From Isoetes taiwanensis (taxonomy: Eukaryota; Streptophyta; Lycopodiopsida; Isoetales; Isoetaceae), in assembly GCA_021234155.1 (NCBI GenBank), contig JAJEKV010000038.1, positions 10,933,190 to 10,997,189 on the forward strand: a stretch of DNA of 64,000 nucleotides, written 5' to 3'. The notes beneath the pieces are model-generated. The model did not search any database. It was given only the letters and a program-made list of their open reading frames with translations, and was not told the DNA's origin. The position numbers were made by a program, and so were the translations under genes. Shown piece by piece: positions 44,100 to 56,096 of this stretch (position 1 is the stretch's first letter; every line of letters starts with the position of its first letter).

Positions 44100-47000
44100 T
44101 TAGAGCAGTTTAGAGAGGTTGCCAGTCTTTGCAGATTGTGGTCGCTAATTTCATCCTCTCTAGAAGTTGTTGGGGACTTAAATTAGTTGAGGGGAATAAT
44201 CATTTTCTTCCCCTCTGAAAGTGGTTGTGGACTTAAATGAGTTGAGTCCAGTAGATCATCTTAATCAACGGGTGTCTACACACAATTTGTCGAACTCAGT
44301 CAGGACAAATATGAGAGACAAGATCGACGCCCTTAACTTGATAACTAAAGCTTTGAAAAATCAATCTTTTGTGTTATAGCATACATGGCCCTGAATTTTT
44401 GCAATATGAGAAACAGGACAAGTATATCCCAAAACCAAACTTCGTGTTATGGCATAGATGACATGGTATATTATATTAATGCAGGAACATTTTTCACTCT
44501 CGAGTCGGGCATTCGAAAGTTTTTATTTTGTTACCCGATTGGCTTTCATGAAACAGGGGACGGATGATGATCTACCACCGACTCACTCGGGCGCAATGGG
44601 AAGAAGCGAGAATGAGTGGAAATGGAAGAGTTATTAGCAATCGGTATATGGTCAATCTCCTAATGTTAATCAAATGATCAGCAAGCTTGAGCGGGGATGC
44701 GATATCTGGCAGGTGCTTAGAGCTTTTGAACACGAGTTAGAAGCAATTTCATGGGTAAGTCTTTACATATTTAACTTTTAGTTGCAATTAGAAACTTCAT
44801 CACAGATAAATTGGCTTTTACGACTCACAATTTGGAATATTTGTCTTACATGCCAATCATGAACAAAAGCATTTGTATGCAGCCCCCCCGCCACTTTTCC
44901 TTGAGGTTCTATGATAATTTAGAGAGTCAGATGCAATGGAAGATGGTATGTATGTTAAGTTTTGTGATTTTACATGCATGATGTGTGGGTAATGCGTGCA
45001 CTTGTGAAAACTATTTTAAGAGTCCGGTTATGGCCATTGTCGAATAACGATGTAATAGCCGCCATCGAGTAAAGTTGCAACACTATTGTATTGGGCACAT
45101 GGCAAACCCCAATCGCCATTCCGATTTGGTATTGCTTATTTTGAATGTGTGTTCTTTGGATCCATGCGATCGGCATATGGCGAGATTAAGCATTACAAGA
45201 TTTGCAATTGAAGTTTTGTTCATTTGCGCTTTGTCTTTAGGTTATATGTCCATGCTTGCAAGCAAAAGAACATTTAATTATTGATTTGAGAAAAGAGTTG
45301 AGGGTCTCGGATGAACAAGACGGGAATGCTTGGGGAAGGTTACACGTGATGAAACTCTTCGCCAGATCTGAGAAGAACATGCTTTCCCTTTTTTCTCTCT
45401 TTCTTCTTCCGTTCATCCAAGTGATAATTCAGGGGAATGGAGGAAAATGGGTTTAATGCATCCTGGATTAGCAAGCAATGCACCATTTCGGTAGACCCTA
45501 CACCAAGTCCCGGCCAGATCTCAGTCAAGGAAGAAACAAAAAAAACAGCTCATTCTCTACCTCCCCCCCGCCACCACGTGTTGAAACCAAATGATCGGCC
45601 AGGCCATCCGCAGACTCTCCCCTTAAGAGGTGCACCACCGCCCAAGGAAGAAGCACAAAGGGGTTAGTATCCGAAGTTATCTTCTAGCATGTTATTGCTT
45701 TGGGGTTTAAGAATATTTCGTTCGTGGTCGGCCATTGTCGCCAGCCGGCTTCTGCGATGCCCAAGGCACCCTTCTCGGTAGTCAAGGTGGAGGCAGAGGT
45801 GTTATGGTCGGTTGGGGGTTCCCTTGAGGAACAAAGATAGACCTGGATTGGTAAGAGGGTGAAAACACGGTGGCCTTCCTCGACAATACCTTCTATGAGG
45901 CGGTCATAACAGATTACAATGCTGAAAATGTAAGTTGAATGTTTTGTGAAGTGTGTATGGGCACTAGGATTAAAAGATATTGCAATGCCTGAAATGTAAG
46001 CTCAAATATGTAAGCAATTGCACATGGGCAGAAGGATTATCCATTTTACACCCATAATTGAGGAGGCGTAGTTGCAAGATGCCTGTTGAGGGATCTTGAG
46101 AGCCATATAGAACTATAGAAGGTTTTCCACCCACGTCTCTTTTTCTCAATTAATTGGGACTGTCTTTGAAAAGCTTAAAAGGATGGTATTCAGAAAACAT
46201 CTGCAATTTTACGTCCAGAAGAACAACTTAGAGAATCTAGCTCATACATCTTAGAGGCAAGGAAGATTATAAGAAGAAAAGCATATCTGTAGGTAATCGG
46301 TTTTATAAAGATCTTTTTGTGCGGTTAGTATTTTAGTTAGAAATTTGAATATAGTTTTGTGTTCCATTCAACAAAGAAGATGCATGTTCCCTTCATTCCT
46401 TTGTCGTTTTGAAATTTTTTTCCGGGCTATTACAAGCCAGCAATGTATCCATGGAATGATTGTAGACCTAAAGAATGTGATTTGATAGTTACATTATGGG
46501 CAGATGGCTTCAGGTACACCTTCTTAGGTTTTATATATGTCTTTTTGGATAAACAGAGATAAACGATAGGGGAGTGTCTGCTATAGTGCATTCTGGACTG
46601 TTCATGACAGTTTAGATAAAGAGCTTGACTGACTGAATGCTAGGATTTTAATCGAAATCTTCATTACATAAGCTTTTACAGCAATTTATTTTATTATTTT
46701 TGATCGTGTGTGATTATGTCTCGTGTACATAGTATTTTTAATTGGATTTATAGTATTTTTAATTGGATTTTAGATTCATCTATCGCATAAATTGAGAAGA
46801 ACATTTTAGTCCCATGCAATGTCTTTGTTGTTAACAAGGCCCGCCTGGTGGCATAGGGGAACTGGAATTTGTCTTCTGTGATGTGAGATTATTGTGATGT
46901 TTTATTAACATTGTGCATTATGTGCTTATATATAGTATTTGATTTGACCATTATAGATGGGCTTGGCATTGTGTTTGTATCTTGGCTCTCTAATATCGCA

Positions 47001-47928
47001 ATTTGGTGAAAAGCGGTCAAAGAAAAACAACGGATGGCCTTTCACTAACAATGGTGGCATGTCTTTGCGCTTGCAAGTCTTACTTATGTCCTTGCAATAA
47101 TAATATCTGGACGTAAGTCATGGTAACTTTCCTACCGAAAGCAGAATGTTTTGCAAACTAGAAGATATTTAATGCATGCCATATTTTTGTCCACAATTTT
47201 ATATTGCAGGCATGATTTAACGAATATTGCATTTGTTCTTGTAAGAGGCTAGTTGAAACAACACCCATTACTTTGTAATAAGGAAAGACTCATCATTGCT
47301 AATTTTGCATTATATCTTCTTTGCTCTTTGATTTTGACGTGGAAGCTTTGCCATATAGATGAAGAATAAGTACTATGAGATAAGTACTATGAACATGGCT
47401 GGTTAAGATCGTTAAAAGCTAGATTTTTTTCCAAAAAACTTGTGTTGTGGTCTGTTCGTCCATTCTTGTGAACAAATTCATCCTTATGATGACACGATTT
47501 TTCCTGAATAATTGCCATGAATGTAAAGGCTAAACCACTATAGGTAGAGCTATGGTATGTAGCTTTTTAAAGTCCGCCAAATGGCTCTAGCAGCTTTTAG
47601 ATAGAAGAATATTATTAGAGTTATACTAATTTGTAGTTGAGCTAGTTTGTAGGCACCGACCTATGCTTAGCAGTGTCACAATAAATCAGAACCGTTGATG
47701 GCCATATTAGAAACCGAGAATGAGCTTGCGGGATATTGAAACAAGGACCACTTAGTAGAGAGCACCCCCTTGTCTTTGGCCATTATCTATCATCCAAGAA
47801 TTATGAGCCTTTATTTGTTATGTTATGCTCTTACGCTTTCTTGACATTGAAACCGCTTAAACTTATAGAATATTCTTGGAAAGTTAAATCGACTTTCTCG
47901 CTTGATGTCCCGACATTTTGAAGTCATG
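44100..47928. other. Mostly unassigned DNA, possible decayed element
   Basis: No gene is firmly supported. Between 44600 and 46260 several short plus-strand stretches look weakly coding (for example 45480-45667, Pro-rich and basic), without a nameable motif. From 46300 to 47900 the DNA is AT-rich, with a TAGTATTTTTAATTGGATTT duplication at 46730-46767. Confidence 0.3.
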
Positions 47929-48540
47929 ATAGCAAAAGTGGGAATTATCATGGGGTTAGATTCAAACCTTCCTATGATGAAAGAAGCCGCAGTGGTAATG
48001 TTTAGTGATAACATTTGATATACCTTATGAGGTTGTCCTCTATGTGATCCTCTTGTGAGATTTTTCAGCAGAGCTTGTTGATGAATTTGTATAGATCAAA
48101 GTTGTTTCAGCTCATTGTACCCCTTAAAGACGATCAAGCTGCAGGTATTCGTGTCGAATTGCAGGAGAAGGAGGTGCAGCCCCACTTGCTAGGTGAACTA
48201 ATTATTATCTTGAATTTAATGTCTTCATATTGTTTAGCATATGCTTAACACATTCCTGTTGCTTAACCTTATTATTTGATGTAGGAATGGTGGCATCCCT
48301 TACTACAATTCCTGTCATTGGTGTTCCAGTGCAAGGGTCATCATTAGATGGTTATGATTCATTGCTATAAATAGTCCAGGTATGTTTTTAATGTGTATCC
48401 AGTTCCCTTCAATATTAGTCATATTTAATATTCCCTTGCAAAAATTAAATATAGATGGTATGCCAGTAGCTACCGTTAGCTACTGTTGGAATTCAAAATG
48501 CAGCTAATGCAGGCTCATTTGTTGCTCACACCCTTGGATC
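47929..48540 (+). pseudogene. AIR carboxylase (PurE domain) pseudogene, introns retained
   Basis: PurE catalyses a carboxylation step of de novo purine synthesis, in plastids in plants. Four exon remnants lie in the right order. 47929-48000 reads KVGIIMGLDSNLPMMKEAA (compare VGIIMGSDSDLP). About 48091-48192 reads IKVVSAHCTP and IAGEGGAA, then HLLG after a 1-base slip. 48285-48379 reads [27 protein letters not shown], a stop, IVQ. From 48455 it reads MPVAT and VGIQNAANAGSFVAHTLG. GT...AG introns of 92 nt (48193-48284) and 75 nt (48380-48454) remain between exons, so this is a DNA-level copy and not a retrocopy. Stops, a C insertion in GCAGCCCCAC and the change of VSAHRTP to VSAHCTP show decay. 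The PurK part was not found upstream. Confidence 0.8.
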
Positions 48541-49079
48541 AAGTAACACAAAATTGGCAGCTCTTTATTTTCCTTTTTTTCCGATTTGTTTGCTTGCAGT
48601 GATTATATATGATCGACTAAGTGCAATTATGGAAGGATTACTAAAATAAATGTTGTCTATGATTGCTCAGAAAGGCTGAAAAGGCTCCCTTTTGTGATGG
48701 AATTTTGAACTCGTTGGGCTGCATCATGTCAGCTAAATGCATGACAAGGGGATTAAGTGAAGTTTTGCGATACTATAGTTTAAAAGTGACTTCTGGTTGA
48801 ATGCTCAATCTTTTGCTTACCATGCATTTTGGAGATGCTAAATGGACTTGTTTGGGTTCGATTCCCAAAAAAGCTTTTCTTAAATAACATGATCTATTAA
48901 TGAAGAGAGAAAAATGACAAAAATTGAAGGTAGGATTGCCACAAATAAGACTTGCGATTGGGCACAAATTTGACAATGGTATCATATATGTGCTCATAAA
49001 ATCGACATGTAGATATCACAAAAAAGACCTAAATATTGACAAAAAGGAAACTAGTTTGTCATAGCTATATGACTGAAGG

Positions 49080-49515
49080 TCACAATCATGTTGCAACAAT
49101 AAAATATGCTCGTTGTAAGTTGCATAACAAAAGATATAAAATATGTTATAAGAGAGTTACAAATATGACGCAAAGGATGTTAACCTATGCAAGATAAGGA
49201 TGCCAATATGGTGTAACAATTTAGTTGCATAGTTGAGACTAATATGATAGAAAATATGACGCAATTATTGAATAACTTGGATATAAGCTCGACACAAATA
49301 TGCCATGCAATTGCTACAAATATAGTCAGTATGTCATTTTTGCGTTATGTAGCCTTGACGCAATACTTGACGCAAAAAATGACGCCCATGCGACATCAAA
49401 GTATAGAACTTTTAGCGTCAACCTCGTGGCATTTAATGGGCCTTTGAGAATACACATAGTGTCACTTTGTTTGACGCTATACCCGACGGAAAATACCTTA
49501 TTTTGTTGTAGTGAG
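49080..49515 (+). mobile_element. CACTA-type terminus with subterminal repeats
   Basis: The plus strand ends TTATTTTGTTGTAGTG at 49515. Its complement, CACTACAACAAAATAA, is a typical plant CACTA terminal inverted repeat. The preceding 400 bp is filled with TGACGC/GCGTCA and ATGACGCAA motifs, as expected for transposase-binding subterminal repeats. The opposite end was not found in the window, so only a solo or truncated end is claimed. The ParB/methyltransferase-like element sequence begins directly after it. Confidence 0.6.
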
Positions 49516-50350
49516 GGGTCAGAATGGTATGTGGAGATATTCAAAACTGGTGGGAAGACAGACCTCATCTTCATGTCAAGGGCAAGAGAGACTGATCAAA
49601 TGAAGAAGCAGGGAATTCTTATTACATGCGAAGTACAGGACGATTCTTTCTGTTCTGTGCTAGTTGAAGTGGGCCAAAAACATAAGAAGAGCCTAAAGAA
49701 GATCAATCGATGCAGTGCTAGCTCTTTTAAAGAGACTGCATTAAGATCATACGACATGGCCGATAACCTCTTCAAATTTGGTCGGACGGTTGGCAGCCAT
49801 TGACTCCTACAAGAATATGCGAGGGCTTACAACTGCTCGACGAGCCATTAGCACGAGGCCCCTGGGCAAAGGTCTACTTACTGTGCAAAGGAAGGATAAG
49901 GAAGAAGCTAGTTCTAAAGGCGTGGAAACCACGTAAGCGGCAATAAAGCAGTCTTTACAAGTGACGATGACAAGGCCGTGCGGTTAGAGGCGATGAGCAA
50001 GCTAAAAAATATGCCGACAAGTATCCATGGGCTCGAAGCTTCACCCATCCAAATTCACGTGGATAGGCTTTTCAGTCCACTAAAGCCATTTACATCAGCA
50101 GAAGGTATGACAAGCAAAGACTCCTTGGAGATAGTGAACAAAGATGATCGAAAATCCGGGGCAAGTGCCAATGCCCGCAGATGTAGTGCCGCACGATACC
50201 GTAACCAGGAAGGTAATCATGTGGAGCAAGCCGGAGGACTTCATCGAGAATCCTCGACATACATTTCATGATAATAGATGGCCAAGATTCAATAGAGGCT
50301 CGGAAGGTTCTGATCAAGACGGGACAAAGATACCGGCATCGCTTGTTCTA
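49516..50350 (+). pseudogene. ParB/methyltransferase-like element gene, copy B, 5' part
   Basis: Plus-strand coding remnants start with WYVEIFKTGGKTDLIFMSRA and DSFCSVLVEVGQKHKKSLKK (49525-49800). After a gap with stops they continue as SPIQIHVDRLFSPLKPFTSA, KDSLEIV and PGQVPMPADVVPHDTVTRK (about 50040-50220). The PADVVPxDxxTRK wording and the following I-x-W-x(4)-D-(F/L) match the ParB-like exon of copy A (TPADVVPFDPITR, ITWNTEADL), which establishes homology. The GNHS motif of copy A is not preserved here. Frames shift at least twice. Confidence 0.5.
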
Positions 50351-50722
50351 TAAGCCGTATTCGCCGAAACCGCCGGCTTCTCGAGCGGCTCAACCACACC
50401 GCCGAAGCTAGCCAAAATAAGCGACTCTCGAATGACATGGGAAAAACATTCTTATACAAAAGGTAATTTTCCTCCTTTAGGTTTCGTTTTCAGAGTCGTG
50501 CGCCAGCGCCATATTAGAAGGCCAGCGCCGATGGTTTCGAGAAGAAGAGAAAACGCCCGGATTGATAGTCGCCGTCAAACAAGTAACGCGACTGCCACAT
50601 TTCATATTAGAATGTTACACTTCCACGCTGAATTTGCCTACCCCTCGAGAAAAGGCTATCCGCCTAATAGCCAAGCCGCCAGCTAGGCAATTTTCGCGGT
50701 GACACGCATTTAAATTTAATAT

Positions 50723-50852
50723 GAAATCGCGCTTAGGCGCTGATTTATTTGTTTGACGATAAAAGGCTACCAAGTAAGGTTTTCTTTATAAGAGGTAAAT
50801 CGCTACCGGGCGCGATTTGTTCGATATGAAATCGCTGGCCAGCGCCGATTTT
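50723..50852. repeat. AAATCGC...GCGATTT palindromes, cluster 1
   Basis: GAAATCGCGCTTAGGCGCTG is at 50722-50741 and continues into ATTTA. AAATCGCTACCGGGCGCGATTT is at 50797-50818. GAAATCGCTGGCCAGCGCCG, continuing into ATTTTA, is at 50828-50853. The outer arms (AAATCGC/GCGATTT) match the 7-11 kb family. The centres are GC-rich and variable. Confidence 0.7.
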
Positions 50853-51139
50853 AAACTAGAAGGATTTATTTCATTCACGATTATGAAGCTAACAAGGTCA
50901 CTACTTGCAAATTCCTATATAGAGCAACTTCGCATGCTCGGAAACTGGATTGAATATGGGAAGCCAATGCCAACCGACATTGTACGCCTAAAAAGCCGAA
51001 TTCAAGTTGTCGGAGAGGACACTTAGTCAGCGATAATACAGACAAAACCAAGAGCAAAGGTCAAAGAAAAAAAAAAAAAGGGGATGAAAAGGGTGATGCT
51101 TCGAGGAACCAACTGCGGTCCAAGGATGCCCGCAAGATA

Positions 51140-52767
51140 GTATTTGCTTCAGATCCAAGATGGGAGAAATGGAATGAATTCGGGATGCCTACGCCGAGAA
51201 GAAGTTGCCGATTCACAAGGAAGATTTCCTCCGCTGACACATCAATTTTTGATATACATATAATGTAGATGAGGAAGGCTCGTGGATTGGACGATCAAGA
51301 GCTGCTCTCGCCTCGACAAAGTTAATCAGAAGGAAATTTTTACAAGAAAAACCTCGCAAAGAAAGGCTCGAATCATTTGAAGATGCCCGCGACGAGTTGA
51401 AGAATATTAGAGTGCTCAAGAAGGCGCTTGGTGAGGAATTACAAAGGCTTACATCGAGTGGTCATTGTCTGAGGTAGGACTCATGCAAAGTATAACGCCT
51501 CTAACGACGACCTTAAGAAGTATGTATTTTGGTCCAAGGACTTTGTCAAGCAGCCAGGTTGAAGAACGCTGTAAAGATCAAGGGGGCTTCACACTAAAGT
51601 TGCATCCGACTTGAAACGAAAAGTCGCGATGGTGAAGCAGACTCGAGACGCGAGTCCACTTTCTTTATCAAGTGTCAACCGGTTTCAAGTGTGCCTTGCC
51701 GGTGGGTGCTGGTCCCCATGATATCACGCTCTTTCGCCCTTGATAGCCGAGGCACCGATGGTCGCTGATGACTATAATAACGCTTCTTCAACATATGCAA
51801 TGGTTTCACCACGGAGATGAACTACACAATTGTCACTATATGTCCCTCCGACATGTCCTATGCATATGCTCTAACCGCCGCAAATGACTTAGAATGCGCG
51901 GAAAGTCATAATGACAAAGCGCATCCTCATAGATGAAAACAGGGAGGATGGACTTCAAAGATTTAAAGTAAAATTTTTCATGTGCTTATAATTATGATAG
52001 CCATGATGGATGATAAGGAATATGAAAGGCTCAAGGGAAAACCAGATGGAGACAAACTAGCATGGCAGTGCTATCAGTTAGATGAACACATAATACGAAA
52101 TGTCTTCTATCTGGAGCAAGAAGACAAGGGGAAGGGTGTCAAGGTCGTGGAAGAGTTAGAGGAAGATGAGAAAGAAGAGGATGAAAACGAGGACGACCCA
52201 ATTCTTGTGGGCCACATTAAGTATGAGCTCCTAACATCACATAAGGGTACGCTAAACAAGAACGGGTTCTCTATGGACCTTTCTCAGTATCTCATTGAAG
52301 CATTTTGTCCGTTGGGAACAACTTGCTGGGAACTTCACGTTGGAGGTTACATCGGTAGAGAAGCTTTGAAGTTAGCAAGGAAATGTCGAGGCCGCCTCGA
52401 TGATCGAGCCAAAAATTTCTTGGACCTCTTCTTTAAGAAAGTACTAGAGGAAGCAACTAGGGGACCAATCGGCAAAGGCAAAAAAAGCAAAGCTTCTACC
52501 TCTAAGACCGAAATACCTGCAGATTTGCTTAAGGAACGGGAAGGATTGAGAAAGCTATTCGTTGGCCGCAACATCATGGATGAAACCGAAGATCAACCAG
52601 ATTACCAAATACCTATCGACATGATTGTGAACATCCTTGACCCTAAAAATTTAGAACAAGTTGAAGATAAGCAGGATGATGATAATAACAATAATGAGGA
52701 TGAAGCAGACTCCAAATCTGAAAACACTAGCCGTGTTAGCGAAAGAGTAATGAACTATCAAGCATAG
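51140..52767 (+). pseudogene. ParB/methyltransferase-like element gene, copy B, 3' part
   Basis: Remnants run from ARKIVFASDPRWEKWNEFGM (51140-51200) through YTIVTICPSDMSYAYALTAA (51825-51885) to a long open frame, which I read from ATG 51994 to 52767 (257 codons). That frame is acidic (EELEEDEKEEDENEDDP), then has FSMDLSQYLIEAFCPLGTTC and WELHVGGYIGREALKLARKC, then RAKNFLDLFFKKVLEEA. It aligns with copy A (YLVDKLVPKDGCVLDFFSAG ... FLRAFLDKLEK) around the motif-I-like glycines, here GGYIGREA. Known N4/N6 methyltransferases keep D/N-P-P-(Y/W) elsewhere. I see none, so catalytic function is not supported. The rest is disrupted by stops. Confidence 0.5.
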
Positions 52768-52941
52768 TTCCCAATCGCATGCATCTCAACCGATGTGGTT
52801 GGTGCTTCTATCGACCGAGACAACTCGTAATAAGGATGCAACGGAAGAAGTCACAACGGGAATGAAGAAGAAGAAGAAAGGTATTGTAACAATATTCCTT
52901 TTTTGATATCCATGCATTTTACAAACCGCAAGAAATATATA

Positions 52942-53033
52942 GAAATCGCGCCAGCGCCGATTTAGACTTTCCTAGAGATCATATTTTTAAATTATGTTGA
53001 CATGCATCATTCATGAAATCGCCGGCGCGTTTT
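52942..53033. repeat. AAATCGC...GCGATTT palindromes, cluster 2
   Basis: GAAATCGCGCCAGCGCCGAT, continuing into TTAG, is at 52942-52964. GAAATCGCCGGCGCGTTTT is at 53015-53033. Both lie in the noncoding gap between the methyltransferase-like frame and the HAD-like exon. Confidence 0.65.
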
Positions 53034-53098
53034 GGCTACCATTTCTTTTGTCTCATACGCTATTGTTCTCCTTACGTAAAATGATTTGGCTTCCCCAA

Positions 53099-53601
53099 AA
53101 GTACCGGGTCTTTGATTTGAATGGTGTGCTATGTAGAACGCTACCTAAAAGCAACGCTCGAAAAGTCATGGTATGCGAACAACCATTTGAGACACGCACA
53201 TCAAATATGTTTACCCACGCCTTTATCCGAAGGAGATGTTGACCAGGCCTTCAAGATGTTTCATTGTGCAATTTGGTCATCTATGGAGCATAGAAATATA
53301 CGTGATGTTTTGAAAGTAGTGCCCGAAGCTAAATAGAGACAAGGCCCATCCGGGATCAAAGCAAATGTGCTTCATTCACAAACCCTAAAGAACCGACAGT
53401 AAAAAAAGATATTTGTGAAATGCTTGGCGCAACATGATGGATGCCCTAGGTGTTGAGGATAAGGAAGGCATGATCATTGTGGATGATGACGCTTTAAAGT
53501 GTTGTTTCAACACATGTGCATTGAATCCGCCGCCCTATCATCCTCAAGATTTTGACAAAGATGACTTCCTCGCCGCTTTGTTAGTGTCTTGCATGAAATA
53601 G
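53099..53601 (+). pseudogene. FCP1/NIF-type HAD phosphatase relic
   Basis: HAD phosphatases of the FCP1/SCP group remove phosphate from proteins such as the RNA polymerase II tail. Here KYRVFDLNGVLCRT (53099-53140) stands for motif I, with DLN in place of the usual DxD. Then, after a frame change, come FKMFHCAIWSSMEHRNIRDV (53250-53310, the motif II region), DQSKCASFTNPKEPTVKKD, and MIIVDDDALKCCFNTCALNP with PPYHPQDFDKDDFLAALLV ending at 53601 (compare the family's ILIDDSPxK...NPxNAIPxxPY). Order and spacing fit the whole domain. Frameshifts and the altered motif I indicate a dead copy. It lies 330 bp after the methyltransferase-like frame, on the same strand, and may belong to the same element. 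Confidence 0.6.
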
Positions 53602-53609
53602 CTTCAGGA

Positions 53610-55640
53610 AAAAAAATAAGAGATACAAACACTATACCCACAACTTGATCTGGACAGGGAAATTGATTGTGGACCTTGAGAAAATCGTTTCTAGAAAGAG
53701 AACTTTTTGATATATATGTATATAGGAAATACACTTTCCAAAAAGTTTTGAATATGAAATATACTTTACACTAAAAGGTTTAGAATTTATATTGTGTTCT
53801 TATATCAAAGATTATTGGTTCCAGGTAATGCATTTGTTTTTATATTATGTGTATGGTTTGCTATACTTGCAATAATTTGTATGTATATACCGTCAATAAT
53901 TTAGGTGTGTATAAATAGGCATGCATGAAATTGGCAAACCATCTGGCCGGTCTCCCCGCTTGTTATTATGGCACATTTTATTACCCTGACGATGAACCAT
54001 GCGGACCTCAGGCAGTGCCGCGAAGCTAGAAATAGAACTTCAGGATCGGGCTTGATGTCGCTGTTATGAATCCCGCCTCCGCTTTATCCCGATCCCTTTG
54101 ATGTTGTAATCCATCTTATATGGAATCCGAGCATGGTTTGTTCATGATCGACAGATCTCGTGACCGCCCAATACCGACTTACGATGAATCGGATTAGTTT
54201 TTAAGTTTATGTTCTATTATAATGCGTTATTTACGCCAAGCAAATCGCCGCCACGCCGATTTGAACCATGAAAAACTCTGTTTTGTAGCAACTTGCTTGC
54301 TGTTATTTATTCGTAAAGCATTACAATTTCAATGTTTAGATTTCGTTGTCGTCCGTGAATGTGCGAATTAATAAGTAATTTCTTGTTTTTTCTATTGCCA
54401 ACATTCTGTCATAATATGGGTCATTTGCATCGAATATTTGAATGCCTTTGCATTTCAACATAAAATGCATCTTCCTAGCCCGAAAATGAACACACTACAA
54501 AAGTGTGGTTAATTCAATATAATGGTCAATAAAATGCTTATACGGCGCGATTTTGGAATAGACATAATCCCAATTTAATTGAATGATGGTTTAATGATCT
54601 AATGGATCTACCTCCACCAAACCAATGCATGATGTTTCTGAAATTTACTTTAGAAGATGGTGTTGCAATTTAACCTATAACAATATGATACCATGTATGC
54701 TTATATCATAGTTGGATACAAATTGTTTTGCTGGACAACATAAACTGCCCTAATTACCAAAATTGCCTTAGAATTGAAAGTCATCACAGCAATTTGCCAG
54801 TATAACATAGTAAATTGTATCTGGATTAGTTTTTACCGATATGCACGAAGTGCATTTGCCAATGATGCTGCAAATCCTGGACCAATTTGGTTGCTCTGTA
54901 GATCAACCTTCATCCATAGATTATAACCAACCATTTTTATAAGGAAGGATGATTAATCCACCTTAGATAATAGAGAACTATGTCAATAAAAGATTTCTGC
55001 GTATACCAATTAAGGTACATAACGAAGCCAACCACCTCAACTACAGTCTCAAATATTCCCTTTCCATTGTAGAGTTAGCACTGCTGTAAAGCTTCGATAG
55101 TATGACAAAACGTATCCAAAGTACATTAAAATAAAGTTTCCAGTGTTTGAAATATCTAAAGAAGTAATAACCACAATGCAGAAAGAGCATACAACTGTGC
55201 CTACCTTGCAAAGACAGACTGATCTGTGCTGTGAGCAAAAGGGTCGTACTTTTTGAAATATGGGTTACTTCTGTTTGCAAACCATATAGGAACTCCCCAA
55301 GCATTTCCAGCTCCAAAACTTGTGCTTGAAAACCGAAAAGAGCAAGACCAAATGTACCGTCATAAAAGCAGGGGATATGATCTGTGGATTTTGGTTGGCT
55401 ATGAAACTTGTTCGTGAGTTCGAAGCATATGCAGCACCATGTAAATTCGTATTATTGCACAAGCATCCTGTAAATCTGCCACATCTCAACCTTCATTTCC
55501 AAAAGCACAAATCCGCCATATCCCAGCTTTTATTTTCAAAAACACAAAACCCAGAACGAAAAAGAAAAGAAAAAAAACCGAGAAAAGGGCTGCCATAGCT
55601 ATATCTTGGGTGGTTTGACGCTTTCTTTGGTGCCAAATTC
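53610..55640. other. Spacer with one more palindrome
   Basis: AT-rich. CAAATCGCCGCCACGCCGAT, continuing into TTG, at 54241-54263 is another AAATCGC/GCGATTT-type inverted repeat. GGCGCGATTTTGG at 54544 is a half site. CACACTACAAAAGTGTG at about 54490-54506 is a small palindrome, not a CACTA end. No gene is recognised. Confidence 0.5.
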
Positions 55641-55646
55641 TATGCC

Positions 55647-56037
55647 CTAATCCCAGATTATAAGCCGGAACATGCTTGCTGTAACTGAAGACCCAATCCG
55701 CTTGCTCTGGTCAAGTCCTTCATAAGTATGCCGGCAGAGGATCATGTCTACTACCTGTTCTTTGAGAAAAGTACCTTCCAAGTCTGAATCTAGCACCGGT
55801 CTGAAATTGGTCATGGCATCTCTGCCACGGAATTTCATCGCAGCCCTGTGTAAGCTTAGCCACGAAATTTCTTTGCGGGCCTGTGTAAGCCCAAGCTGCG
55901 TCTTCTTCCTTGTTGAAGGTACCAAGCCATACAGCAATGCTTGGAATGCCGGATAGCTGGCTATGGCACTGCCAAACACATACGGAGGAGAGCTCTTTGG
56001 CCTTCTCGCCAAAAAATGTGGCTTCAGATGACGTCAC
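55647..56037 (-). pseudogene. RAV-type AP2/ERF transcription factor fragment
   Basis: RAV proteins combine an AP2 and a B3 DNA-binding domain. Read on the minus strand, IPSIAVWLGTFNKEEDAAWAY (about 55875-55935) is the core of an AP2 domain. After a frame change, HRAAMKFRGRDAMTNFRPV (about 55790-55845) gives its C-terminal helix and the RGRDAxTNF signature. EQVVDMILCRHTYEGLDQSK (about 55695-55755) gives the linker typical of RAV (IVDMLRKHTYxEELxQ). This linker separates RAV from other AP2/ERF groups. The start of the AP2 domain is unreadable and no B3 domain follows before 55640. At least two frame changes occur. It is a truncated, decayed copy. Confidence 0.78.
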
Positions 56038-56096
56038 TTTTTGTTTTAATTTCAGTTATTATTTTCTAGGGACACGCGCCGCATGCAAATTTTTTC

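Noticed and set aside
54490-54506. CACACTACAAAAGTGTG as a CACTA terminus
   Set aside because: It is a small perfect dyad without subterminal repeats on either side.
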